In this document: one piece after another, positions 30,611 to 38,481 of the stretch
How positions within the stretch are numbered: position 1 is the first letter of the stretch
How the letters are laid out: each line of letters opens with the position of its first letter
Origin: Telluria sp042683405
GTDB taxonomy: Bacteria; Pseudomonadota; Gammaproteobacteria; Burkholderiales; Burkholderiaceae_D
Length of the DNA: 64,000 nt
Assembly (NCBI RefSeq): GCF_042683405.1
Contig: NZ_JBHUJS010000003.1
Location: forward strand, 620,001-684,000
Direction: 5' to 3'
Position numbers and translations under genes: made by a program
Notes under the pieces: model-generated
The model's database searches: none
What the model saw: only the letters and a program-made list of their open reading frames with translations
What the model was told of the DNA's origin: nothing

Positions 30611-31084
30611 TCAGTGGTCATGGCGGGCATTCAGTGCGGCCTCGCCCACGCCATCGGGCGCGACCAGGTGGCCGGCGATGCGGTGCGATTTGCCGCGGAA
30701 GAGCGCGATGGCGCGGCCGTCCTGGTTGCAGACGCGGACGTCGTACACGCCGGTCTTCCCGGACAGCGAGACCTCGACCGCTTCGGCCGTCAGCACGTCG
30801 CCTTCCTGCGCCTGGGCGAGAAAGTCGATGGTGCAGCCGGCGCCGACGGTCACGTTGTTGTGCGAGTTGCAGGCGAAGGCGAAGGCACTGTCGGCCAGGG
30901 TGAAGATATGGCCGCCGTGGCAGATCGCGTGGCCGTTCAGCATGTCCGCGCGCACCGGCATCGACATCAGCGCGTAGCCGGGGCGGATCTCGACCAGCCG
31001 CATGCCCATCGCCTGGCTCGCGCTGTCACGCTCGTACATGGCCTGGCCGACTCGGCGGGCCAGCGCCAGCGCTTGCTCAGGCAT
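30611..31084 (-). CDS. paaI: Hydroxyphenylacetyl-CoA thioesterase PaaI
   Basis: 157 residues, hotdog fold with the PaaI motif HGGHIFTLADSAFAFACN (catalytic Asp in LADSA). It hydrolyses ring-hydroxylated phenylacetyl-CoA and releases CoA trapped in side products. The start is ATG at 31084, eight bases inside paaH, so translation is coupled. Upstream in-frame Met codons inside paaH give a longer but unlikely protein. Confidence 0.93.
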   Translation of the reverse strand: MPEQALALARRVGQAMYERDSASQAMGMRLVEIRPGYALMSMPVRADMLNGHAICHGGHIFTLADSAFAFACNSHNNVTVGAGCTIDFLAQAQEGDVLTAEAVEVSLSGKTGVYDVRVCNQDGRAIALFRGKSHRIAGHLVAPDGVGEAALNARHDH

Positions 31085-32633
31085 GGAACTTCGCTCCCGC
31101 AGCCCGCTTGCGCCGCAGCAGCGGCGACACGCGGTAACGGTCCTCGCCATAGGCGCGCGCCATGTTGTCCAGCACCGTCACGATGTGGGCGAGTCCGACC
31201 TGGTCGGCCCATTCCAGCGGGCCCTTCGGATAGTTCACGCCCTTCTGCATCGCGGTGTCCACGGCTGCAGCGTCGCACACGCCCTGGTTGACCGCGTCGG
31301 CCGCTTCGTTGGCGAGCATGGCCACGGTGCGCATCGCCACCATCCCCGGCACGTCGTCGATGCGGGTGACGGTGAAGCCGGCCGCCTGGAACAGGCCGAC
31401 GACGGCACGGTAGGCGGAATAGCTGCACTGGTCGGCGCGCGCCAGCACGACGCGCTTTGCGCCCGCCGCGTCGAGCACCAGGTCGTACAGCACGGTGTCC
31501 GGATGCTTGTTGGCGGCCGCGCGCTCGGTCGCGGTGCGCCCGTCGGTCAGGAACACGGCCGCTCCGCTGGTGTGGAAGGCGGCTGCCTCGTCCTCGCCGG
31601 CATGCGGGAGCGGCTTGCGGTGCGGGATGCGGTAGCCGTGCGCGACAAGGCGCTGCTCCATCGGCGCCACCACCGAGGTGCTGCCCGGCTCCTGGCTCAC
31701 GCTGACCGACTCGGGACGCGGCTCGGGATCCTCCTGCGCCACCAGCGGCGCTGCCGCGCCTTCCGAATAATCGTAGAACCCGCGCCCCGTCTTGCGGCCC
31801 AGGTAACCTGCGTTGACCATTTCGAGCTGCACCACCGATGGCGTGAAGCGCGGGTCGCCGTAGTAGGCGTTGTGGACCGACTGCGTGACCGAATAGTTGA
31901 CGTCGTGCCCGATCAGGTCCATCAGTTCGAAGGGTCCCATGCGGAAGCCGGCCGACTCGCGCATGATCGCGTCGATGGTCGGGGCGTCGGCGGCCTGCTC
32001 GGACAGCAGGCGCAGCGCCTCGGCGTAGTACGGCCGCGCGACGCGGTTGACGATGAAGCCCGGCGTCGACTTGGCGTGCACCGGGCTCTTGCCCATCGCG
32101 AGCGCGGTCAGGTACACGGTTTCCGCCACGTCTTTCGTGGTTGCCAGGCCGCTGATCACTTCGACCAGCGCCATCAGCGGCACCGGATTGAAGAAGTGCA
32201 TGCCGACCACGCGTTCCGGGCGGCGCAACTGGGCGGCGATCGAGGTCACCGAGATCGACGAGGTATTGGTGGCAAGGATGCAATCGTCGCCGACGATGCC
32301 TTCCAGGTCCGCGAACAGCTTGCGCTTGGCGTCGAGGTTCTCCACGATCGCTTCGATCACCATGGCGGCGCCGCGCATGTCTTCGAGTGTCGCCGCTTCC
32401 TCCAGGCGGCCGCGCGCGGCGCTGGCATGCTCGCCGCTCATCTTGCCCTTTTCGACCAGCTTGCCGAATGTCTTGCCGATGCCGTCGATCGCCTTCGCCA
32501 CCGCTTCCGGGCGGCTGTCGAACAGCCTGACGCGGTAGCCGGCGCTGGCCGCCACCTGCGCAATGCCCGCGCCCATTGCACCGCTGCCGACGACAGCGAT
32601 GACGCTATTGCGATCCAGTTCGTTCGACGCCAT
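31077..32633 (-). CDS. paaH: 3-hydroxyadipyl-CoA dehydrogenase
   Basis: 518 residues, with two C-terminal 3-hydroxyacyl-CoA dehydrogenase domains as in PaaH. The NAD-binding Rossmann motif VVGSGAMGAGIAQVAA is at about 14-29. GFIVNRVARPYYAEA marks the first C-terminal domain and the second follows after about 400. It oxidises (S)-3-hydroxyadipyl-CoA to 3-oxoadipyl-CoA for PaaJ. It is 3 bp downstream of paaG. Confidence 0.95.
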   Translation of the reverse strand: MASNELDRNSVIAVVGSGAMGAGIAQVAASAGYRVRLFDSRPEAVAKAIDGIGKTFGKLVEKGKMSGEHASAARGRLEEAATLEDMRGAAMVIEAIVENLDAKRKLFADLEGIVGDDCILATNTSSISVTSIAAQLRRPERVVGMHFFNPVPLMALVEVISGLATTKDVAETVYLTALAMGKSPVHAKSTPGFIVNRVARPYYAEALRLLSEQAADAPTIDAIMRESAGFRMGPFELMDLIGHDVNYSVTQSVHNAYYGDPRFTPSVVQLEMVNAGYLGRKTGRGFYDYSEGAAAPLVAQEDPEPRPESVSVSQEPGSTSVVAPMEQRLVAHGYRIPHRKPLPHAGEDEAAAFHTSGAAVFLTDGRTATERAAANKHPDTVLYDLVLDAAGAKRVVLARADQCSYSAYRAVVGLFQAAGFTVTRIDDVPGMVAMRTVAMLANEAADAVNQGVCDAAAVDTAMQKGVNYPKGPLEWADQVGLAHIVTVLDNMARAYGEDRYRVSPLLRRKRAAGAKFHA

Positions 32634-32636
32634 GGT

Positions 32637-33431
32637 TCATTCCCCTTTGAAGTGGGCGGGACGCTTTTCGATGAAGGCTTGCACGCCTTCGCGGTAGTCG
32701 TGGCTGTAGCCAAGCTCGCGCATCATCTCGCCTTCGAGCTTGAGCTGTTCTTCCAGCGTGTTGCCCCAGCTGAGGCGCAGCGCCTTCTTGGTGAACGCCA
32801 GGCCCTTGGTCGGAGCGACCGCGAAGTGTTCCGCCATCGCGCGCGCGTCGCCCATCAGGCCCGCGTCGGGAATGCACTTCCAGATCAGGCCCCACTGCTC
32901 GGCGCGTTCGGCATCGAGCTTCTCGCCCAGCATGGCCAGGCCGGTGGCGCGCGCATGGCCCAGCAGGCGTGGCAGGTGCCAGGTGCCGCCGGTATCGGGG
33001 ATCAGGCCCAGCTTGCAGAACACTTCGACAAAGCTCGCGGACTTGGCAGCCAAGACGATGTCGCAGGCCAGTGCGAGGTTGGCGCCGGCGCCCGCGGCCA
33101 CGCCGTTGACGGCGCAGATGACGGGGATCGGCAGGGTGCGCAGCTTCATCACCAGCGGGGCGTAGAACTGCTCGACCGATTCGCCCAGGTCGACGCCCTT
33201 GGCGCCCGGCTCCACCGCGCGGTCGGACAGGTCCTGGCCGGCGCAGAAGCCTCGTCCGGCGCCGGTCAGCAGCAGCACGCGCACCGACTTGTCCGCTTCG
33301 ACCTTCTCCAGCGCGTCGCGCACTTCGAGGTGCATCGCGCGCGTGAAGCTGTTCAGTTTTTCGGGGCGGTTCAGCGTCAGCGTGGCGATGCCGTCCGCGA
33401 CCTCGAACAGGATGTTTTCGTAGCTGCCCAT
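32637..33431 (-). CDS. paaG: 1,2-epoxyphenylacetyl-CoA isomerase
   Basis: 264 residues, crotonase fold with the oxyanion-hole segments GAGRGFCAGQDL and NGVAAGAGANLALACD and the PaaG-type end AFIEKRPAHFKGE. It converts the ring 1,2-epoxide to the oxepin. The internal ATG at 33431 is chosen because GGAGA lies six bases before it; an ATG at 33443 is possible. No second crotonase (PaaF hydratase) is present, so the 2,3-dehydroadipyl-CoA hydration step must be encoded elsewhere. Confidence 0.93.
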   Translation of the reverse strand: MGSYENILFEVADGIATLTLNRPEKLNSFTRAMHLEVRDALEKVEADKSVRVLLLTGAGRGFCAGQDLSDRAVEPGAKGVDLGESVEQFYAPLVMKLRTLPIPVICAVNGVAAGAGANLALACDIVLAAKSASFVEVFCKLGLIPDTGGTWHLPRLLGHARATGLAMLGEKLDAERAEQWGLIWKCIPDAGLMGDARAMAEHFAVAPTKGLAFTKKALRLSWGNTLEEQLKLEGEMMRELGYSHDYREGVQAFIEKRPAHFKGE

Positions 33432-33447
33432 GCTTGTCTCCATATTG

Positions 33448-34524
33448 TTATTCGGCCTGGTCGAAGTCGACCACCACCTTGTCCGTCACCGGGAAGCTCT
33501 GGCAGGACAGCACGAAGCCGCGCGCGACCTCGTAGTCTTCCAGCGCGTAGTTCACGTCCATCTCCACCTTGCCGTCGACCACCTTGCAGCGGCAGGTCGA
33601 GCATACACCGCCCTTGCACGAGTAGCGCATGTCGATGCCGGCCTTCAGGCCCGCATCCAGCAGCGATTCCTTTTCCTTCTCCATGGTGAAGGTAGTGGCG
33701 TTCCCGTCCAGGATCACGGTGACTTCGGTATCGTGCCTGGCGTCCGCGTCCAGCACGCGCGGCTTGTGCTGGTGCTTGGGGATCGAGGCCGCGAACAGTT
33801 CGACCTTGATGTTCTCCTTCGGCATGCCGGCTTCCTGCAGCGCCGCCGAGACGCCCAGCATCATGTCTTCCGGGCCGCAGATGAAGGCGACGTCGATGTC
33901 CTCGACCGGGGTCCAGTGCTTCAGCAGCTGTTCGACCTTCTCCTTGGTGATGCGGCCGTTGAACAGTTCGATATCCTGCTGCTCGCGGCTCATCACGTAG
34001 ACGATGTTCAGGCGTTCGAGGTAGGTGTCCTTCAGTTCGCCCAGCTCGTCGCGGAAAATCACGGAGGACGACGCGCGGTTGCCGTAATAGAGCGTGAAGG
34101 TGCTGTTCGGCTCCGTCATCAGCGTGGTCTTGATGATCGACAGGATCGGGGTGATGCCGCTGCCGGCAGCGAACGCCGCGTAGTGGCGCCCCTGCGACGG
34201 GTCGAGCGGCACGTTGAAGTGGCCCATCGGTGGCATCACCTCGAGCTGGTGGCCAGCCTTCAGGTTCGCATTGGCCCAGCTGGAGAACAGGCCGCCCGTG
34301 GTGCGCTTGATCGCCACGCGCAGGCACTTGTCCTGCACCGCGGAGCAGATCGAATACGAGCGGCGCACGTCGTCCTCGCCGATCTGCGTGCGCAGCGTCA
34401 GGTGCTGGCCCTGCTGGTAGGCGAAGGCCTCGGCCAGTTCGACTGGCACCTCGAAAGTCACGGAGATGGTGTCGCGCGTCTCCTGGCGCACCGTGGACAC
34501 GGTCAGTGGATAGAATTTGCTCAT
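33448..34524 (-). CDS. paaE: Ring 1,2-phenylacetyl-CoA epoxidase, reductase subunit
   Basis: 358 residues, NADPH reductase of the PaaABCE epoxidase. The N-terminal FAD/NAD oxidoreductase (RSYSICSA for FAD, GSGITPILSI for the nucleotide) is followed by a plant-type [2Fe-2S] domain, YSCKGGVCSTCRCKV with a final SCQS cysteine. It feeds electrons to the PaaA di-iron site. The start MSKFYPLT at 34524 is eight bases after the paaD stop. Earlier in-frame Met codons fall within paaD. Confidence 0.95.
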   Translation of the reverse strand: MSKFYPLTVSTVRQETRDTISVTFEVPVELAEAFAYQQGQHLTLRTQIGEDDVRRSYSICSAVQDKCLRVAIKRTTGGLFSSWANANLKAGHQLEVMPPMGHFNVPLDPSQGRHYAAFAAGSGITPILSIIKTTLMTEPNSTFTLYYGNRASSSVIFRDELGELKDTYLERLNIVYVMSREQQDIELFNGRITKEKVEQLLKHWTPVEDIDVAFICGPEDMMLGVSAALQEAGMPKENIKVELFAASIPKHQHKPRVLDADARHDTEVTVILDGNATTFTMEKEKESLLDAGLKAGIDMRYSCKGGVCSTCRCKVVDGKVEMDVNYALEDYEVARGFVLSCQSFPVTDKVVVDFDQAE

Positions 34525-34532
34525 GGTCGGCC

Positions 34533-35024
34533 TTAGTGGCTCTTGAAATAATCGAATGGCTCGCGGCAGTCCAGGCACTTGTACAGCGCCTTGCAGGACG
34601 TGGAGCCGAACTGGCTGGTGAGCTGCGTGTTGGACGATCCGCAGTTAGGGCAGGCGATTGCCGGCTCGTCGCCGCGGCGCCGGATCAGGGCGCTGATGTC
34701 GACCACCTGCTGCGCGGGCGGCGCGATGCCGTAGCCCTTGAGCGCGGCCTTGCCCTTGTCGCTCATCCAGTCGGTGGTCCAGGCGGGCGACAGGCGCGTC
34801 TCCAGCCGCACACGCTCGATGCCCGCGCGGGCCAGTTCCTGCCTGACTTCCTGGGCGATGACTTCCATCGCCGGGCAGCCGGAATAGGTCGGCGTGATGG
34901 TGACGACGCATTCGCCGCCCTCGAAACGCACGTCGCGCACGATGCCGAGATCGACCACCGAGATCACCGGGATCTCGGGGTCCGCAACCTGCTGCAGGCG
35001 GTCCCACACCGCTTGCACGTCCAT
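34533..35024 (-). CDS. paaD: Phenylacetyl-CoA epoxidase maturation protein PaaD
   Basis: 163 residues. N-terminal MIP18/DUF59 Fe-S assembly domain (VADPEIPVISVVDLGIV, TYSGCPAMEVI) and a C-terminal zinc-ribbon-like part with paired CxxC (CPNCGSS, CKALYKCLDC). Its role is to help mature the iron centres of the epoxidase. The start overlaps the paaC stop as TAATG at 35024; an ATG six bases upstream is an alternative. Confidence 0.93.
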   Translation of the reverse strand: MDVQAVWDRLQQVADPEIPVISVVDLGIVRDVRFEGGECVVTITPTYSGCPAMEVIAQEVRQELARAGIERVRLETRLSPAWTTDWMSDKGKAALKGYGIAPPAQQVVDISALIRRRGDEPAIACPNCGSSNTQLTSQFGSTSCKALYKCLDCREPFDYFKSH

Positions 35025-35791
35025 TACCATTCGGCTCCGGGGTAGGCGCGCTGCAGGAACTGCATCTCGGCCAGGATATAGCCCAGGTGCTCGGTATGGC
35101 GACCCTGCTTGCCGCCGCTGTGCATCCACGCGTCCGGCGGCAGCATGGTCAGCGTGGCTTCCTCGAACACGCGCGCGACATGGTCCAGGAAGGCCGCGCG
35201 CAGGCCGGCCGCTTCCGGCGCCACGCCCTGCTCCACCATCGCGTTCTCGACCGCGTCATAGGCGAACATCTCGCCGGTGTAGGCCCACAGCTCATTGGCT
35301 GCCGACTGGATTTTCGCGTGGCTGTCGGCGGTGCCGTCGCCCAGGCGCACCACCAGGTCGCTGCTGCGGCGCAGGTGGTAGGTGATTTCCTTGACCGACT
35401 TGGCGGCGATTTCGGCGATGCGCGGATCGCTCGAGTTCACCAGTCCCTGCATCAGGAAGTAGTGGAAGGTGTCGAAGTAGAACTGGCGCATGGTGGTGTC
35501 GGCGTAGTTCCCGTTCGGCTGCTCGGTGATCAGGCAGCAGCGCATCTCGTGCGCGTCGCGCAGGAACGCCAGCTTGTCCTCGTCGCGGCCGCGGCCTTCC
35601 AGCTCGCCCGCGTAGGACAGCCACATGCGCGTCTGTCCCAGCAGGTCGAGTGCGACGTTGGTGAGCGCCATGTCTTCTTCCAGCGCCGGGCCCTTGCCGC
35701 ACCACTTGGACAACTGCTGCGACAGGATCAGCGCGCTGTCGCCCAGGCGCAGCAGGTATTCAAACTTTGCGTTATCCACGGCGGCGCTCAC
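35024..35791 (-). CDS. paaC: Phenylacetyl-CoA epoxidase structural subunit
   Basis: 255 residues, ferritin-like partner of PaaA that lacks a working di-iron site in the family. Recognisable stretches are LRLGDSALILSQQL, ALTNVALDLLGQTR and YFLMQGL. The start codon is GTG at 35791, overlapping the paaB stop (GTGA), one of several coupled junctions in the operon. Length fits E. coli PaaC (248). Confidence 0.95.
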   Translation of the reverse strand: MSAAVDNAKFEYLLRLGDSALILSQQLSKWCGKGPALEEDMALTNVALDLLGQTRMWLSYAGELEGRGRDEDKLAFLRDAHEMRCCLITEQPNGNYADTTMRQFYFDTFHYFLMQGLVNSSDPRIAEIAAKSVKEITYHLRRSSDLVVRLGDGTADSHAKIQSAANELWAYTGEMFAYDAVENAMVEQGVAPEAAGLRAAFLDHVARVFEEATLTMLPPDAWMHSGGKQGRHTEHLGYILAEMQFLQRAYPGAEW

Positions 35792-36072
35792 AGGTTCTTG
35801 ACTTCTTCCGGCATCGGGAAGAAGGTCGGGTGGCGGTACACCTTGCTGTTGGACGGCTCGAACAGCGGCGCCTTGTCGCCCGGGCTCGATGCGACGATGT
35901 CGGCGGCGCGCACGACCCAGATCGACACGCCTTCGTTACGGCGCGTGTAGACGTCGCGCGCATTGTTGATCGCCATTTCCGCGTCCGATGCGTGCAGGCT
36001 GCCGACGTGCTTGTGCGCCAGGCCGTGCTGGCTGCGGATGAACACTTCCCACAGGGGCCATTCTTTGCTCAT
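35788..36072 (-). CDS. paaB: Phenylacetyl-CoA epoxidase subunit PaaB
   Basis: 94 residues, small bridging subunit of the epoxidase (WPLWEVFIRSQHGLAHKHVG, then HASDAEMAINNARDVYTRR). Nearly the same length as E. coli PaaB (95). It is 15 bp after paaA and overlaps paaC by 4 bp. Confidence 0.95.
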   Translation of the reverse strand: MSKEWPLWEVFIRSQHGLAHKHVGSLHASDAEMAINNARDVYTRRNEGVSIWVVRAADIVASSPGDKAPLFEPSNSKVYRHPTFFPMPEEVKNL

Positions 36073-36087
36073 TGTCTCTCTCCGTTC

Positions 36088-37077
36088 TTATGCTGCCTGC
36101 TTCTTCGCGGCCTGCTTGTCCGCATACGCGACCAGCGCGTCGCGGAACCACTCGCCGTCTTCATATGCCTTGACGCGCGTGCGCAGGCGCTCCTTGTTGC
36201 ATGGGCCATTGCCCTTCAGGACGTTCTGGAATTCGCTCCAGTCGATGGCGCCGAAATCGTAGTGGCCGCGCTCCTCGTTCCATTTCAGGTCCGGGTCGGG
36301 CAGGGTCAGGCCGAGGAATTCGGCCTGCGGCACGGTCTGGTCGACCATGCGCTGGCGCAGCTCGTCGTTCGAGAACAGCTTGATGCGCCATTGCGCCGAC
36401 TGCGCGCTGTTGACCGATTCCGCGTCGGACGGGCCGAACATCATCAGCGACGGCCACCACCAGCGGTTCAGCGCATCCTGCGCCATCTGTTTCTGCTCCG
36501 GCGTGCCGCGGCACAGCGCCAGCATGATGTCGTAGCCCTGGCGCGCGTGGAAGGACTCTTCCTTGCACACGCGGATCATGGCGCGCGCATACGGGCCGTA
36601 CGAGCAGCGGCACAGCGGGATCTGGTTGATGATGGCCGAGCCGTCCACCAGCCAGCCGATCGCGCCCATGTCGGCCCAGGACAGGGTCGGGTAATTGAAG
36701 ATGCTGGAATACTTGGCCTTGCCCGAGTGGAGCGCGGCCAGCAGCTCGTCGCGCGACACGCCCAGCGTCTCGGCGGCGCTATATAAATACAGGCCGTGGC
36801 CCGCCTCGTCCTGGATCTTGGCCAGCAGGATCGACTTGCGCTTGAGCGTGGGCGCGCGCGTGACCCAGTTCCCCTCCGGGAGCTGGCCGACGATCTCCGA
36901 GTGCGCGTGCTGCGAAATCTGGCGGATCAGCGTCTTGCGGTAGGCGTCCGGCATCCAGTCCTTGGCTTCGATCCTGATGCCGGCGTCGATGCGGGCCTGG
37001 AACTCGCGCTCCTGCTGGTCCATTTCTTCCTGCGTGCGGACGTTCTTCAGCCCGGTCTCGACCATCTGTGCGTACAT
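36088..37077 (-). CDS. paaA: Phenylacetyl-CoA epoxidase catalytic subunit
   Basis: 329 residues, di-iron oxygenase subunit that makes the ring 1,2-epoxide from phenylacetyl-CoA. Iron-binding ExxH pairs lie in helices IQDEAGHGLYLY and CKEESFHARQGYD, and the substrate-binding portion IGWLVDGSAIINQIPLCR is conserved. First gene of the minus-strand unit paaA-B-C-D-E-G-H-I-J-Y-Z. The divergent regulator paaX begins 86 bp away. Confidence 0.96.
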   Translation of the reverse strand: MYAQMVETGLKNVRTQEEMDQQEREFQARIDAGIRIEAKDWMPDAYRKTLIRQISQHAHSEIVGQLPEGNWVTRAPTLKRKSILLAKIQDEAGHGLYLYSAAETLGVSRDELLAALHSGKAKYSSIFNYPTLSWADMGAIGWLVDGSAIINQIPLCRCSYGPYARAMIRVCKEESFHARQGYDIMLALCRGTPEQKQMAQDALNRWWWPSLMMFGPSDAESVNSAQSAQWRIKLFSNDELRQRMVDQTVPQAEFLGLTLPDPDLKWNEERGHYDFGAIDWSEFQNVLKGNGPCNKERLRTRVKAYEDGEWFRDALVAYADKQAAKKQAA

Positions 37078-37080
37078 GGC

Positions 37081-37163
37081 AACTCTCCCATCATGCTTGT
37101 TCCCTGCGATGATACGATACAGTAATCATCAAGTATATAAAAATCTTGACTCATATTTAGGTT
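37081..37163. promoter_or_regulatory. paaA-paaX divergent control region
   Basis: The 86-bp gap is AT-rich compared with its surroundings. It holds an inverted repeat GATGAT (37108-37113) / ATCATC (37125-37130) separated by 11 bp, a candidate PaaX operator, overlapping where a paaA promoter would lie. A TTGACT hexamer (37146-37151) precedes paaX, but no matching -10 is clear. In E. coli PaaX leaves DNA when phenylacetyl-CoA binds; the same logic is inferred here. Confidence 0.5.
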
Positions 37164-38105
37164 ATGCTTGCCGTCATGAAACATCTCACCATCCCCGAGT
37201 GGATCGCCCACTTCCTGGCAGCCGATCCGCCGCGCTCCAAGTCGCTGGTGATGACGGTGTTCGGCGACGCCGTCAGCCCGCATGGGGGGTCGGTGTGGCT
37301 GGGCAGCCTGATCGAGCTGGCCGCGCCGTTCGGCATTTCGGACCGGCTGGTGCGCACCAGCGTGTTCCGGCTGGCGCAGGAAGGCTGGCTGGCCGCGGCC
37401 CGCGACGGCCGCCGCAGCGCCTACACCATCGCGCCGTCGGCGCTGGCGCGCTTCGAGCATGCGAACCGCCGCATCTACCTGCCGCTGGACGGGCACTGGG
37501 ACGGCTCCTGGACGCTGCTGCTGGCCGGCGCGTCGCCGCTGGGCGCGGCCGAACGCACGCGCCTGCGCAAGGAGCTGGCGTGGGAAGGCTATGCGCAGCT
37601 CGCGCCCGGCGTCCTTGGCCATCCTGCCGGCAGCGCGGAGGTGCTGGACGAAGTCCTCACCCGCCTGGCGCTGCACGGGCAGGCGCCCGTGTGCTCGGTG
37701 CGCGACCTGCCCGGCACGGCCGGGCGGCCGCTGCGCGAACTGGTGGGCGAATGCTGGGACCTGGCGCCGGTGATCGCCTCGTACTTGCACTTCGCGGACG
37801 TGTTCGGGCCGCTGCTTGCGCTGCTGCGGCGCGGCTGCGGCGCGCTGTCGCCGCAGCAGGCCTTCGTGGTGCGCACGCTGCTGGTGCACGCCTACCGGCG
37901 GGTGCAGCTGCACGATCCGATGCTGCCGATGGAGCTGCTGCCTGCGCCGTGGCCGGGAGCGCAGGCCTACGAGCTGGCGCGCGAGATTTACCGGGCCACG
38001 TTCGCGCTGGCCGAGCAGCATGTGATGGAGGTGCTGCGGCGCGAAGACCCGGATGCGCCGCAGGCCGACGCGTCGTTCTACGACCGGTTCGGCGGACTGG
38101 AATAA
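37164..38105 (+). CDS. paaX: Phenylacetate catabolism repressor
   Basis: 313 residues (or 309 from the second Met at 37176; neither start has a good ribosome site). It has the PaaX layout: an N-terminal winged helix (SKSLVMTVFGDAVSPHGG, then VRTSVFRLAQEGWL), a central Cas2-like domain, and a C-terminal portion with LLVHAYRRVQLHDPMLP. Expected to repress the paa operon until phenylacetyl-CoA accumulates. Divergent from paaA. Confidence 0.94.
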   Translation: MLAVMKHLTIPEWIAHFLAADPPRSKSLVMTVFGDAVSPHGGSVWLGSLIELAAPFGISDRLVRTSVFRLAQEGWLAAARDGRRSAYTIAPSALARFEHANRRIYLPLDGHWDGSWTLLLAGASPLGAAERTRLRKELAWEGYAQLAPGVLGHPAGSAEVLDEVLTRLALHGQAPVCSVRDLPGTAGRPLRELVGECWDLAPVIASYLHFADVFGPLLALLRRGCGALSPQQAFVVRTLLVHAYRRVQLHDPMLPMELLPAPWPGAQAYELAREIYRATFALAEQHVMEVLRREDPDAPQADASFYDRFGGLE

Positions 38106-38117
38106 GGGGACCGCCCC
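38106..38117. repeat. GGGGAC-type palindrome after paaX
   Basis: GGGGACCGCCCC directly follows the paaX stop and abuts the convergent DUF2442 gene end. It is a short member of the 3'-end palindrome set. Confidence 0.5.
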
Positions 38118-38354
38118 TCACGCGGCGCTGGCGTAGCAGCGCAGCAGCGACAGGTCGATATCGATGCCCAGGCACGGCCAGTACAGCCGCGTGGCCGACA
38201 GCATCTCGATGCGCGAGATCTCGCGGATGGTCGCGTGCTCGAAGTCGGGATATTCGTGGAAGGCGATGTAGAGCTCCTCGCCGCCGGCCCCGACCCAGAA
38301 CCCGTGCGGGGAAATGGTCGTGACTTCGGCGCTCTGTACAGGGATGTGTCGCAT
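38118..38354 (-). CDS. DUF2442 domain protein
   Basis: 78 residues from ATG at 38354 (MRHIPVQSAEVTTISPHGFW). It matches the DUF2442 pattern: ISPHGFWV, a short beta-rich middle, and the closing WPxLGIDIDLSL. Some DUF2442 proteins pair with DUF4160 partners in toxin-antitoxin-like modules, but no partner is visible on either side. The start is uncertain because no ribosome site is seen. A longer frame to 38591 would run antisense through the M14 gene start and is less likely. Confidence 0.65.
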   Translation of the reverse strand: MRHIPVQSAEVTTISPHGFWVGAGGEELYIAFHEYPDFEHATIREISRIEMLSATRLYWPCLGIDIDLSLLRCYASAA

Positions 38355-38416
38355 GGCTGGCAAACCGTGGTTCGATGGCGGAATGCCAACGTTAACAAAG
38401 GCCGGAGTGATGCCAT

Positions 38417-38447
38417 TTGAGCCATACCATGCCAAACGCGTTAAAAT
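38417..38447 (+). promoter_or_regulatory. Candidate sigma-70 promoter of the M14 carboxypeptidase gene
   Basis: TTGAGC (38417-38422) and TAAAAT (38442-38447) with a 19-bp spacer, 35 bp before the ATG at 38482. It would overlap the divergent 5' region of the DUF2442 gene. Confidence 0.4.
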
Positions 38448-38481
38448 CACCGGCTCAGCTCTCACCAACCGGAATTCTTTA

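Noticed and set aside
37146..37168. A paaX promoter from TTGACT and TATGCT
   Set aside because: The spacer would be 11 bp, too short for sigma-70, and the -10 would overlap the start codon.
38118..38480. DUF2442/DUF4160 toxin-antitoxin pair
   Set aside because: Only the DUF2442 member is found; neither strand of the 38355-38481 gap encodes a partner.
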